Source: Myxococcales bacterium
Lineage (GTDB): Bacteria; Myxococcota_A; Polyangia; Haliangiales; Haliangiaceae
NCBI GenBank assembly: GCA_016794525.1
Contig: JAEUJY010000131.1
Location: 1 to 64,000, forward strand
Direction of reading: 5' to 3'
DNA length: 64,000 bases
Made by a program: the position numbers and the translations under genes. Shown piece by piece: positions 19,280-28,015 of this stretch (position 1 is its first letter; every line of letters starts with the position of its first letter). Under the pieces are notes generated by a model. It was given only the letters and a program-made list of their open reading frames with translations, did no database searches and was not told where the DNA came from.

Positions 19280-21232
19280 TCACTTCGCGAGCTCGATCCC
19301 TGGCAGCGCCTTCGCCGCCTCCTTCGCCGCGATCCGGTTGCCCTGCAGGTCGACCCACCGCAGCGCCTTGAATCCGCGCAGCACCGGCAGCACCGCGCGG
19401 TCGAGGCCGAGCGACGCCAGCCCGACCTCCCGCAGCCGCGGCAGCGCCTGCAGCGCCGCGATCCCGGCCACCTCGACCCGCGTCGCCGACAGCCCCAGCG
19501 TCGTCAGCGCGCGCAGCTGCACCAGCGGCGCGGTCGCCGCCACCGCCGTCCCGCCGAGGTCGAGCACCCGCAGCCGCGGCGCGGTCACCAGCTTCGCCGC
19601 GGCGACGTCGTCGACGTCCAGCCCGAGCAGCGACAGGCTGCGCAGCCGCGGCCAGCCCGCCAGCCGATCGACGATCGCCGCGCTGATCCTCGTCTCGCCG
19701 ACCGTCAGCTCCTCGAGCGGCATCGCCGCCAGCGCCGGCAAGCTGACATCCGAGATCTCGGTGCCCGCCGCGTGCAGCGTCGTCAGCCGCGCCTGCGCCA
19801 CCGCCGCGATCACCGCGTCCGACGATCGCGTGCGATCGACGTACAGCCGCGTGAGCGCCCCCAGCGGCGCCAGCGCGACCAGCGCGTCGGGCGGCAGCGG
19901 GGTCTCGCCGAGATCGAGCGTGGTCAGCGCGGTCAGCCGCGCGATCCGCGCGACCGTCGCGGCGCCGACGTTGTCGCGGCGCAGCCCGAGCGCCACCAGC
20001 GCCGGCGTGCGATCGAGCAGCGCCAGGCCGTCGTCGGTGACCTTGGTCCGCGCGAGGTACAGCTCGCGCAGCGCCGGCGGGCTCGCGCCGGCCAGCGCGC
20101 GATCGCCGACCGCGGTGTCGTCGAGGCGCAGCATCGTCAGCGCCGGCAGCGCCAGCAGCGCCGCGGCCGCGCCGTCGTCGACCCGGGTCGCGCTCAGGTC
20201 GACGCTCTCGAGCGTGGCCAGGTTGGCCAGCGCCGCCGCCGCCGCGGCGCTGATCCGGGTCTCGGCCAGATCGAGATCGCGCAGCGCCGGCAACGCCAGC
20301 ACCTGCCGCGCCGTGGCGTCGCCGACCTTCGTGCCGCCGAGCGCGACCTCCGTGAGCCCGACCGCGGTGCTCAGCCACGTCAGGCTGGCGTCGTCGACGT
20401 CTTGATCGCCGAGATCCAGCCGGACCAGCGTCGGCGCGAGCGGCGCCAGCGCCGCCGCGGCGCGCCCGACCTGGGTGCGGGCGAGGCGCAGCTCGATCAG
20501 CGGGGCGCCGGCCACCGCCGCCGCGGCGCGCGGCCCGACCGTCGTCCCCGACAGGTCGAGCTGCTCGAGGTGCGTCGCGGTCGCCAGCGCCGCGCCGCCG
20601 GCGTCGGTGACCGCGGTGTCGGCCAGCAGCAGCGAGGTCAGGCCCGGCACCGCCGCGGCCGCCGCGATCGTGCGATCGCCGACGCCGGTAGCGCGCAGGT
20701 CGAGCACCCGCAGCGCCGGCAGCTGCGCGACCAGCGCCGCCGCGTCGGCATCGGTCACCTCGGTGCCGGCCAGGCCGAGCAGCGCGAGCTCGCGCGCGCT
20801 GGCCAGCTCGGCGATCGCCGGCGGCGCCAGCGACGCGCCGGCCAGGTCGAGGTAGCGGAGCGGCAGCAGCCGCGCCAGCGCCTCGACGTCCTCGACGCCG
20901 ACCGGGTGATCGCGGAGCGCCAGCCCGGCGACGCGGTGGGCGACCAGCTCGTCGGTCAGCGCCCACCACGCGTCGCGATCGGCCGGCCACGTCACCGGCT
21001 CGACGAGGTACGGCTCCGCCGGCAGCCCGGCGAGGCCGGGGAGTCGCCCCAGCTCGATCAGGCCCTCGGCGCGCCACTGGTAGACGCGCAGCGGCACCGG
21101 CCACCTCGGCGGCGCGGGTGGCGTCGGCGCGACGGCGGCGGGCGGCGGGTTGGGCGCGACCGGCGGCGCCGGGTGGCACCCCACCAGCGCGGCCGCGAGC
21201 GCCGCGGCGCGCATCGTTCGAGCGATCATCAT
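19280..21232 (-). CDS. Leucine-rich-repeat lipoprotein
   Basis: 650 residues. MMIARTMRAAALAAALVGC is a lipoprotein signal (lipobox LVGC), then a Pro/Ala-rich spacer (about 20-55). From about 120 to 640 lie some 18-20 leucine-rich repeats of about 23-24 residues, with the recurrent pattern LxxLxLxxTxVxDxxxxxLxxL (for example LRVLDLRATGVGDRTIAA), a ribonuclease-inhibitor/GALA-like type. LRR solenoids bind proteins; in predatory or social myxobacteria they are often surface adhesins, but no partner can be named. The ATG choice among 21232, 21229 and 21214 is uncertain. Array B abuts the stop codon. Confidence 0.85.
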   Translation of the reverse strand: MMIARTMRAAALAAALVGCHPAPPVAPNPPPAAVAPTPPAPPRWPVPLRVYQWRAEGLIELGRLPGLAGLPAEPYLVEPVTWPADRDAWWALTDELVAHRVAGLALRDHPVGVEDVEALARLLPLRYLDLAGASLAPPAIAELASARELALLGLAGTEVTDADAAALVAQLPALRVLDLRATGVGDRTIAAAAAVPGLTSLLLADTAVTDAGGAALATATHLEQLDLSGTTVGPRAAAAVAGAPLIELRLARTQVGRAAAALAPLAPTLVRLDLGDQDVDDASLTWLSTAVGLTEVALGGTKVGDATARQVLALPALRDLDLAETRISAAAAAALANLATLESVDLSATRVDDGAAAALLALPALTMLRLDDTAVGDRALAGASPPALRELYLARTKVTDDGLALLDRTPALVALGLRRDNVGAATVARIARLTALTTLDLGETPLPPDALVALAPLGALTRLYVDRTRSSDAVIAAVAQARLTTLHAAGTEISDVSLPALAAMPLEELTVGETRISAAIVDRLAGWPRLRSLSLLGLDVDDVAAAKLVTAPRLRVLDLGGTAVAATAPLVQLRALTTLGLSATRVEVAGIAALQALPRLREVGLASLGLDRAVLPVLRGFKALRWVDLQGNRIAAKEAAKALPGIELAK

Positions 21233-21279
21233 CGGGCAGACACGATCGCACGGAGCGGGTTGCGCGGGCGGGTTGGGGG

Positions 21280-21285
21280 TAGGCT
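21280..21285 (+). promoter_or_regulatory. TANNNT -10-like element (TAGGCT) before the ClC gene
   Basis: TAGGCT ends 6 nt before the ATG at 21292. No separate ribosome-binding site is needed if the mRNA starts at the ATG. Confidence 0.4.
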
Positions 21286-21291
21286 GGGGCG

Positions 21292-22617
21292 ATGTCGCCC
21301 GGCACCCCCTTGGCGTGGCCACGCGCGCTGCGCATGGCGACCGCGGTGGTGGTGGTCGCGGTCGCCTCGGGCCTGTTCGCGATCGGCTTCCGCGAGGCGC
21401 TGTTCCGATCGGTCGCCGCGGCCAGCGGCGAGGACGGCGTCGTCGCCGCGATGATGGCCGCGCCGTGGTGGCTGCGCCTGCTGGCGCCGACCGTCGGCGC
21501 GCTCGCCGCGGGGACGATCGTCCGGTTCGCCGTGCGCGGCCCGGGCGGCGTCGGCGCGGTGATGGAGGCGGTCGCGCTCGGCCGGGTGCGGCTGTCGCTG
21601 CGGGCCACGCTGGCGCGCGCCGGCGCCACCTGGTGCGCGATCGTCAGCGGCGGGTCGATCGGCCGCGAGGCGCCGCTGATCCAGGTCGGCGGCGCGCTGG
21701 GCAAGGTGGTCGGCCAGCGGTTCGCGCTGAGCGGCACCGATCAGCGCATCGCGATCGCCGCGGGCTGCGCGGCCGGCTTCACCGCCGCCTACAACACGCC
21801 GCTGGCCGCGATCCTGTTCGTGCTGGAGATCGTGATCGGCGTGTTCGTGATCGACGCGGTCGTGCCGATCGCGCTGGCGACCGTGATCGCGACGGTGATC
21901 ACCCGGGCCACCGGCGGCGCCGGGCCGCTCTACGGCCAGCGCGCCTTCGCCCTGGCGTCGCCGGCCGAGCTGCTGGCGTTCGTCGGCGTCGGCGTGGCCG
22001 GCGCGCTGGCCGGCCTGGCGTTCGTCGCCGCGCTGCACGCCACCGCGCGCGCGCTGGCGCGGATCCCGCAGCCGTGGCGCGCCGCGCTCGGCGGCGCCGC
22101 GGTGGGCGCGATCCTGATCGGCGTGCCCGCGGTGGCCGGCAACGGCTTCGAGCCGCTGGCCGACATGCTCGACGAGCGGCTCGCGATCGGGGCGATCGCG
22201 GTGCTGATGATCGCCAAGCTCGCCGCGACCACCGCGTCGGTCGGCAGCGGCAGCCCGGGCGGCGTCTTCACGCCGATCTTGCTGATCGGCGGCGGCGCCG
22301 GCGCGCTGGTGGCGGCCGGGCTCGATCAGCTGGGCGCCGGCCCGCTGGCCCCCGCCGGCGGCTACGCGCTGGTCGGCATGGCCGCCGCGACCGCCGCCAC
22401 CACCCACGCGCCGCTGATGGCGGCGGTGCTGGCGTTCGAGCTGTCGGGCGACTACGCGATCGCGCTGCCGCTCCTGGTCGCGACCGCGACCGCCACCGCG
22501 CTGGCCCGCGCCGTCGACAAGCGCTCGCTGTACACCGCCGAGCTACCGGCACCCCACACGTGGGAGCTGACGCTGGACGGCCGGCGCGGCGTCGAGGATC
22601 TCGACCGGAGCGGGTGA
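21292..22617 (+). CDS. ClC-family chloride channel/transporter
   Basis: 441 residues with about ten to twelve hydrophobic segments. Selectivity-filter motifs: GGSIGREAP (about 120-128, with the gating Glu in GREAP) and GSGSPGGVFTP (about 317-327), matching the GxFxP element. There is no C-terminal CBS domain. ClC proteins are membrane dimers moving Cl- or exchanging it for H+; the retained gating Glu is compatible with either. It is divergent from the LRR gene, 59 bp apart. Confidence 0.9.
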   Translation: MSPGTPLAWPRALRMATAVVVVAVASGLFAIGFREALFRSVAAASGEDGVVAAMMAAPWWLRLLAPTVGALAAGTIVRFAVRGPGGVGAVMEAVALGRVRLSLRATLARAGATWCAIVSGGSIGREAPLIQVGGALGKVVGQRFALSGTDQRIAIAAGCAAGFTAAYNTPLAAILFVLEIVIGVFVIDAVVPIALATVIATVITRATGGAGPLYGQRAFALASPAELLAFVGVGVAGALAGLAFVAALHATARALARIPQPWRAALGGAAVGAILIGVPAVAGNGFEPLADMLDERLAIGAIAVLMIAKLAATTASVGSGSPGGVFTPILLIGGGAGALVAAGLDQLGAGPLAPAGGYALVGMAAATAATTHAPLMAAVLAFELSGDYAIALPLLVATATATALARAVDKRSLYTAELPAPHTWELTLDGRRGVEDLDRSG

Positions 22618-22623
22618 TAGACT
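22618..22623 (+). promoter_or_regulatory. TANNNT -10-like element (TAGACT) before the beta-helix gene
   Basis: TAGACT ends 6 nt before the ATG at 22630 and overlaps the end of the ClC gene region; no Shine-Dalgarno is present. Confidence 0.4.
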
Positions 22624-22629
22624 CCCACC

Positions 22630-23736
22630 ATGGGGAACTCGCGCCACGCGGCCTTCGCGATGCTCGTGCTCACGGCGTGCGGCGGTGACGGCGGGGTCGA
22701 CGTCGACAACCCGCTGGCCAACCCGGCCGACGGCCCGCCCGCCGGCAACCCCGACGGCCACTGCGCGATCCCGGCCGAGGCCGCGCCCGAGGACAGCTCG
22801 ACCCCGACCACCGTGGTCGGCGACGGCACCGCGGCCAGCTGCACCAGCGCCGCGTTCGTCGCGGCGGTCGCGCGCGGCGGCGTGATCACCTTCGCCTGCG
22901 GCCCGGACCCGGTGACGATCAAGCTCACCGAGACCGCCAAGATCTTCAACGACACCGGCCCGAAGATCGTCATCGACGGGGCCGGCAAGGTCGCGCTCGA
23001 CGGCCAGGGCCAGCACCGCATCCTGTACATGAACACCTGCGACGAGGCCCAGCACTGGACCACCTCGCACTGCCAGAACCAGGATCACCCGCAGCTGACG
23101 GTGCAGAACCTGACGTTCGTCAACGGCGACGCCACCGGCCTCGACCCCGACGGCGGCGGCGCGATCTTCGTGCGCGGCGGCCGGTTCAAGATCGTCAACA
23201 GCCGGTTCTTCGGCAACCGCTGCGACGCCAGCGGCCCCGACGTCGGCGGCGCGTCGGTGCGGACGCTCAGCCAGTACCAGCCGGCCGGCGCCGCCGAGCC
23301 GCTGCCGGTGTACGTCGTCAACACCACCTTCGGCGGCGACGCCACCCACGGCAACACCTGCTCGAACGGCGGCGGCCTGTCGAGCATCGGCGTCTCGCAC
23401 ACGGTCATCAACAGCCGGTTCGCGTTCAACACCGCGATCGGCGTCGGCGCCAACCCGGCGCGCAGCGGCACCGACGGCGGCGGCAGCGGCGCGGCGATCT
23501 ACAACGACGGCAACACCTTCACGCTGTCGCTGTGCGGCGTCGCGATGACCGACAACCACGCCAACGAGGGCGGCGGCGGCATCTTCTTCGTCTCCAACGA
23601 CCGCACCGGCCACCTGGTCATCACCGACTCGGTGCTGCAGCGCAACCCGTCCGACGGCTTCGAGACCCAGGGCTTCCCCGGCATCTTCTACCTCGGCGAC
23701 GGACCGATCCAGGTCAGCGGCTCGACGATCGAGTAG
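22630..23736 (+). CDS. Right-handed beta-helix lipoprotein
   Basis: 368 residues. MGNSRHAAFAMLVLTACGG is a lipoprotein signal (lipobox LTAC). An Asp/Pro-rich spacer follows, then a parallel beta-helix-like region (about 75-368): FNDTGPKIVIDGAGKVALDG, LTVQNLTFVNG, GGRFKIVNSRFFGNRC, HTVINSRFAFN, LVITDSVLQRN and a terminal IQVSGSTIE. This resembles PbH1/polymorphic-membrane-protein repeats. It has at least six cysteines after the lipobox, possibly disulfides. Such proteins bind or cleave polysaccharide or act as adhesins; no lyase active site is recognisable. Confidence 0.8.
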   Translation: MGNSRHAAFAMLVLTACGGDGGVDVDNPLANPADGPPAGNPDGHCAIPAEAAPEDSSTPTTVVGDGTAASCTSAAFVAAVARGGVITFACGPDPVTIKLTETAKIFNDTGPKIVIDGAGKVALDGQGQHRILYMNTCDEAQHWTTSHCQNQDHPQLTVQNLTFVNGDATGLDPDGGGAIFVRGGRFKIVNSRFFGNRCDASGPDVGGASVRTLSQYQPAGAAEPLPVYVVNTTFGGDATHGNTCSNGGGLSSIGVSHTVINSRFAFNTAIGVGANPARSGTDGGGSGAAIYNDGNTFTLSLCGVAMTDNHANEGGGGIFFVSNDRTGHLVITDSVLQRNPSDGFETQGFPGIFYLGDGPIQVSGSTIE

Positions 23737-23758
23737 CGGCGGCGCGCCGGCGGCCGCG

Positions 23759-24097
23759 TCATCGAGCGTCGGCGTACGCGCGGTCGAGCTTGGCCGCCAG
23801 GATGAAGTCGCGCGCCGACAGCCCGTCGACGTCGTGGGTCGACAGCCGCACGTCGACGCGGCCCCAGCCGACGATCAGCTCGGGGTGGTGATCGTCGGCG
23901 TCGGCCAGCGGCGCCACCGCCGCGGCGAACGCCGCCGCCGCCGCGAAGTCGGCGAACGGGTAGCGCCGGCGCAGCTCGTCGCCGACGATCGCCCACGGCG
24001 GCCCCAGCTCGCGGGCCAGCGCGTGGAGCGGCGCGCCGACCAGGCGGCCGGCGGCGGCAGGGACGTCACGGCCAGCGCGATCGGCGAGGGTGGTCAT
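23759..24097 (-). CDS. Pterin-4a-carbinolamine dehydratase
   Basis: 112 residues, normal for the family. The signature ADDHHPELIVGWGRVDVRL plus STHDVDGLSARDFILAAKLD matches the PCD/PhhB pattern (HHP...W...V...H..GL). The enzyme dehydrates 4a-hydroxy-tetrahydropterin, recycling the cofactor of aromatic amino-acid hydroxylases. No hydroxylase is adjacent; in other bacteria such stand-alone copies serve molybdopterin or other pterin roles. AGCGTA on the plus strand (TACGCT on minus, 24108-24103) lies 5 nt before the ATG. Confidence 0.87.
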   Translation of the reverse strand: MTTLADRAGRDVPAAAGRLVGAPLHALARELGPPWAIVGDELRRRYPFADFAAAAAFAAAVAPLADADDHHPELIVGWGRVDVRLSTHDVDGLSARDFILAAKLDRAYADAR

Positions 24098-24161
24098 GCG
24101 GCAGCGTAGCGCCGATCGCCGCCGTGACACGCCGGCCCCGGCGCGCTACCACTCGCCCCCC

Positions 24162-25055
24162 GTGCCGGTCGTCCTCGCCTACCTGCTGTGCGCGATCGTG
24201 TGGGGGACCACGTGGCACGTCATCCGGATCTGCACCGGGCCCGGCGGCTATCCGTCGCTCGAGGCCGCGGCCTTGCGGTTCGCGATCGCCGCCGTGGTGC
24301 TGGCGCCGGTGGTGGTGGCGGCGCGGCTCGGGCCGTGGCCGCGGGGCCGCCGCGCGTGGGCGTGGATCGTCGTCGCCGGCGTCCTCGACGCGGTGTCCTA
24401 CGGGCTGGTCTACCTCGGCGAGGAGCGGGTATCGGGCGGCCTCGCCGCCGTGCTGTTCGCGACCCAGCCGCTGATGCTGGCGGCGCTGCTGACGGCGACG
24501 CGCGCCGAGGCGGTGCGCCGCACCGATCTGCTGGGCGCGGTGATCGCCTTGGCCGGCGTCGCGCTGATCTTCGCCGAGCGCTGGCAGGTGTCGTCGCGGC
24601 AGGCGGCGGGGCTGGCGATGATCCTGGCGGCGGTCGCGGCGTCGACCTCGTACTCGTTCATCCTCAAGCGCGAGGCCCAGGACGTCCACCCGCTGGTGTC
24701 GACGCTGGTGTTCCTGGCGGTGACCGCGGCGGCGTTGACGCTGGCGGTGCTGGCGCGCGGCCCGGCGCCGCTGCCGTGGCCGCCGCCGCGCGACGCCACC
24801 TGGGCGCTGATCTACCTGGCGCTGATGGGGTCGATCGTCACGTTCGCGGCGTGGCTGTGGCTGCTTCAGCGACTCACGCTCATGGCGTCGAGCACGCTGG
24901 TGCTGGTGCTGCCGGTGGTGGCGCTGTTCGTCGACGCGATCTGGGAGCGCGAGCTGCGCGTCGGCCCGCGCACCTACCTCGGCAGCGCGGTGGTGTTCGC
25001 GGGCCTCGCGGTGGCGCTGTTCGCTACGACGCGGCGCGGCAAACCGCGCGTATAG
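24162..25055 (+). CDS. EamA/DMT-family transporter
   Basis: 297 residues with about ten hydrophobic spans, arranged as two EamA halves (about 1-130 and 145-290). VWGTTWHVIRI, LRFAIAAVVLAP and FATQPLMLAALL are typical DMT features. This family exports or imports small metabolites such as amino acids or nucleotide sugars; the substrate is unknown. The GTG at 24162 (VPVVLAYLLC) is preferred because an upstream ATG would add an Arg-rich 24-residue extension overlapping the divergent PCD gene. The TAG stop lies inside the -10 hexamer of the next gene. Confidence 0.85.
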   Translation: MPVVLAYLLCAIVWGTTWHVIRICTGPGGYPSLEAAALRFAIAAVVLAPVVVAARLGPWPRGRRAWAWIVVAGVLDAVSYGLVYLGEERVSGGLAAVLFATQPLMLAALLTATRAEAVRRTDLLGAVIALAGVALIFAERWQVSSRQAAGLAMILAAVAASTSYSFILKREAQDVHPLVSTLVFLAVTAAALTLAVLARGPAPLPWPPPRDATWALIYLALMGSIVTFAAWLWLLQRLTLMASSTLVLVLPVVALFVDAIWERELRVGPRTYLGSAVVFAGLAVALFATTRRGKPRV

Positions 25056-25056
25056 T
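25051..25056 (+). promoter_or_regulatory. -10 element TATAGT before the B12 mutase
   Basis: TATAGT ends 7 nt before the ATG at 25064 and overlaps the TAG stop of the DMT gene. There is no Shine-Dalgarno, so the mutase mRNA is probably leaderless even though the gene also follows the DMT gene closely. Confidence 0.5.
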
Positions 25057-25063
25057 AGCGGCG

Positions 25064-27079
25064 ATGTCGACGCCCCCCGGTTCGTACCAGCTCACCGACG
25101 CGACCGGCGCTCCCAGCCGCGACGCGCCGTGGATCTTCCGCACCTACGCGGGCCACTCCAGCCCGCGCGCGTCGAACGCGCTGTACCGCGCCGGCCTCGA
25201 GCGCGGCCAGACCGGCCTGTCGATCGCGTTCGATCTGCCGACCCAGTGCGGCTACTCGTCGGACGCGCCGATCGCGCGGCCCGAGGTCGGCAAGGTCGGC
25301 GTGCCGATCAACTCGCTCGACGACTTCCACCTGCTGTTCGACGGCATCCCGCTCGAGCGGATGAACACGTCGATGACGATCAACGGCACGGCGATGTGGC
25401 TGCTGGCGCTGTACGTGGCGCTGGCGCGCGAGCGCGGCGTCGCCGAGGCCAAGCTGCGCGGCACGATCCAGAACGACATCGTCAAGGAGTACCTGGCGCG
25501 CGGCACGTACATCTTCCCGCCCGAGCACTCGCTGCGGCTGATCGCCGAGACCTACGAGTACTGCGTCGACCGGCTGCCCGAGTGGAACCCGTCGAACGTC
25601 TGCAGCTACCACCTGCAGGAGGCCGGCGCGACGCCGGTGCAGGAGGTCGGGTTCGCGCTGGCCACCGCGGTCGGGCTGCTCGATCGCATCAAGGCGCGCG
25701 GCCGGATCGACGCCGCGGCGGTCGCCCGCTGCGTCGGCCGGCTGTCGTTCTTCGTCAACAGCGGCATCCGCTTCGTCGAGGAGATGTGCAAGATGCGGGC
25801 GTTCGCGGAGCTGTGGGACGAGCTCACCCGCGAGCGCTACGGCGTCACCGATCCCAAGCTGCGGCTGTTCCGCTACGGCGTGCAGGTCAACTCGCTGGGC
25901 CTGACCGAGCCGCAGCCCGAGAACAACGCGTGGCGGATCCTGCTCGAGGCGCTGGGCGTGACGTTGTCGCGCAAGGCCCGGTGCCGCGCGCTGCAGCTGC
26001 CGGCGTGGAACGAGGCGATGTCGCTGCCGCGGCCGTGGGATCAGCAGTGGGCGCTGCGGCTGCAGCAGATCCTCGCCTACGAGACCGACCTGCTCGAGTA
26101 CCCCGACCTGTTCGACGGCAACCCGGCGGTGGCCGGCAAGACCGCGAGCATCGTCGAGGGCGCCCGCGCCGAGCTCGACCGCATCATCGCGATGGGCGGC
26201 GTGCAGGCCGCGGTCGACGCCGGCTACATGAAGCAGGCGCTGGTGCGCTCGATGACCGAGCGGATGGCGCGCATCGGCAGCGGCGCGCAGGTGGTGGTCG
26301 GCGTCAACGCGTGGACCGACGGCCTGCCCTCGCCGCTCACCACCGGCGAGGACGGCGGCCGGTTCTCGGCGGATCCGGCGGCGGTCGACGACGCGCTCGC
26401 GGCCCTGGCGGCGACCAAGGCGCGCCGCGATCCGGCGCGGGTGGCCGCCGCGCTGGCCGAGCTGACCGCGGCCGCGAAGCGCGGCGACAACCTGATGGAG
26501 CCGTCGATCGCGTGCGCGCTGGCGCGGGTGACGACCGGCGAGTGGGCCGACGCGTTGCGCGCGGTGTTCGGCGAGTACCGCGCGATCACCGGCGTCGACG
26601 GCCAGTCGCTCGAGCTGCCGCCGGCGCAGGCCGCGGCGCTGCGGGCCCGGGTCGAGGCGTTCGCGGCCGCCCACGGCCGCCGGCCCCGGCTGGTGGTCGG
26701 CAAGCCCGGCCTCGACGGCCACTCCAACGGCGCCGAGGTGATCGCGGTGGCGGCGCGCCACGCCGGCTGGGACGTCATCTACGCCGGCATCCGGCTGGCG
26801 CCCGACGACATCGCGGTCAGCGCGGTCGAGGAGGACGCCGACCTGGTCGGCGTGTCGATCCTGTCGGGCTCGCACCTCGAGCTGGCGGCGCAGGTGATCG
26901 ACGGCCTGCGCGCCAGGGGCGGCGGCGACATCCCGGTGGTGGTCGGCGGCATCGTGCCCAGGCCCGACGTCGCGCGGCTCGAGGCGCTGGGCGTGCGCGC
27001 CGTGTTCACGCCGGCCGACTACGACCTGGCCCAGGTGATGAGCCGCATGCTCGACGTCGTCGAGGGCGCCGCGGCATGA
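25064..27079 (+). CDS. Coenzyme-B12-dependent acyl-CoA mutase, ethylmalonyl-CoA mutase-like
   Basis: 671 residues: an acyl-CoA mutase TIM-barrel (about 20-530) and a C-terminal B12 domain (about 545-665). Barrel motifs include PWIFRTYAGHSSP, GQTGLSIAFDLPTQCGY, MNTSMTINGTAMWLLALY and QNDIVKEYLARGTYIFPP. The B12 domain has the base-off His motif as GLDGHSNGAEVIA, then ILSGSHLEL and VGGIVP. GLDGHSNGAE instead of the methylmalonyl-CoA mutase GQDGHDRGA points to the ethylmalonyl-CoA mutase branch. The reaction would be a CoA-thioester carbon-skeleton rearrangement in acetate or branched-acid assimilation. The downstream MeaB-type chaperone overlaps it (ATGA). No crotonyl-CoA carboxylase is in view. 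Confidence 0.85.
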   Translation: MSTPPGSYQLTDATGAPSRDAPWIFRTYAGHSSPRASNALYRAGLERGQTGLSIAFDLPTQCGYSSDAPIARPEVGKVGVPINSLDDFHLLFDGIPLERMNTSMTINGTAMWLLALYVALARERGVAEAKLRGTIQNDIVKEYLARGTYIFPPEHSLRLIAETYEYCVDRLPEWNPSNVCSYHLQEAGATPVQEVGFALATAVGLLDRIKARGRIDAAAVARCVGRLSFFVNSGIRFVEEMCKMRAFAELWDELTRERYGVTDPKLRLFRYGVQVNSLGLTEPQPENNAWRILLEALGVTLSRKARCRALQLPAWNEAMSLPRPWDQQWALRLQQILAYETDLLEYPDLFDGNPAVAGKTASIVEGARAELDRIIAMGGVQAAVDAGYMKQALVRSMTERMARIGSGAQVVVGVNAWTDGLPSPLTTGEDGGRFSADPAAVDDALAALAATKARRDPARVAAALAELTAAAKRGDNLMEPSIACALARVTTGEWADALRAVFGEYRAITGVDGQSLELPPAQAAALRARVEAFAAAHGRRPRLVVGKPGLDGHSNGAEVIAVAARHAGWDVIYAGIRLAPDDIAVSAVEEDADLVGVSILSGSHLELAAQVIDGLRARGGGDIPVVVGGIVPRPDVARLEALGVRAVFTPADYDLAQVMSRMLDVVEGAAA

Positions 27080-28011
27080 CCGACGCCGCGCTGTGCGCCG
27101 CGGCGCGCCACGGCGACAAGCGCGCGATCGCCCGGCTGGTGTCGGCGTTCGAGGATCCGCGGCCGCAGGCGGCGCCGCGCCGCGCGGCGATCCTGGCGGC
27201 GCTGGCCGACCGCCCGATCGGGCGCGTGGTCGGGCTCACCGGCGCGCCCGGCGTCGGCAAGTCGACGCTGGTCGGCGCGCTGGCCGGGGCGCTGCTGGCC
27301 GCCGGCGAGCGCAACGTCGCCGTCGTCGCGGTCGATCCGTCGAGCCCGCTGACCGGCGGCGCGCTGCTCGGCGATCGCACGCGGGTGCGGTTCGCCGGCG
27401 ACGACCCGCGGCTGTACTTCCGCAGCCAGGCCTCGGGCGCGATCGCCGGCGGCGTGGCCCGCGCCACCCACCAGGTGTGCCGGCTGTTGACCCGGCTGTT
27501 CGCGACGGTGATCGTCGAGACCGTCGGCGTCGGCCAGGGCGAGATCGAGATCGTGCGCATCGCCGACACGACGTGGCTGGTGGTGCAGCCGCACGGCGGC
27601 GACGCGATCCAGTTCCTCAAGGCCGGCGTGATGGAGGTCCCGGACGGCTTCGTGATCAGCAAGGGCGACCTGGGCAGCGCCGCCGGCGCCACCGCCGCGA
27701 CGCTGACCGCGGCGCTGCGGCTGGGCACCGCGGCGCGCCCGGTGATCGTGACCTCGGCGGTGACCGGCGTCGGCGTCGCCGAGCTGGCCGCCGCGATCGC
27801 CGCCGGGCCGCGCGGCCGGCTGGTCGATCGCGAGCCGTACCTGTTCGAGCGCTGGGTCGCGGACGAGTACGGCCAGGCCGGCCTGCGGCGCCTCGCCGCG
27901 GCCGCGCCGTCCACCGCGGCGTACCTGGCCGCCCACGGCGGGCTCGACGGCGCCCAGCTCGCGTTCGGCGCCGCCGAGGCTTGCCGCGATCGGGTTCCGG
28001 ACCCAGCGTGA
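27076..28011 (+). CDS. meaB: MeaB/ArgK-type GTPase, B12 mutase chaperone
   Basis: 311 residues. P-loop GAPGVGKST, Mg-binding AVDPSSPLTGGALLGDR, RSQASGAIAGG, Walker B ETVGVGQGE and the base-recognition SKGD. These proteins hydrolyse GTP while loading adenosylcobalamin into, and protecting, acyl-CoA mutases. The ATG overlaps the mutase stop by 4 nt, the classical arrangement, which strongly supports the pairing. The usual C-terminal dimerisation arm is short or divergent. Confidence 0.92.
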   Translation: MTDAALCAAARHGDKRAIARLVSAFEDPRPQAAPRRAAILAALADRPIGRVVGLTGAPGVGKSTLVGALAGALLAAGERNVAVVAVDPSSPLTGGALLGDRTRVRFAGDDPRLYFRSQASGAIAGGVARATHQVCRLLTRLFATVIVETVGVGQGEIEIVRIADTTWLVVQPHGGDAIQFLKAGVMEVPDGFVISKGDLGSAAGATAATLTAALRLGTAARPVIVTSAVTGVGVAELAAAIAAGPRGRLVDREPYLFERWVADEYGQAGLRRLAAAAPSTAAYLAAHGGLDGAQLAFGAAEACRDRVPDPA

Positions 28012-28015
28012 GCCC

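Noticed and set aside
25064-27079. Methylmalonyl-CoA mutase large subunit (mcmA/mutB)
   Set aside because: B12-domain motif GLDGHSNGAE and overall length fit the ethylmalonyl-CoA mutase branch better; no small-subunit gene is present.
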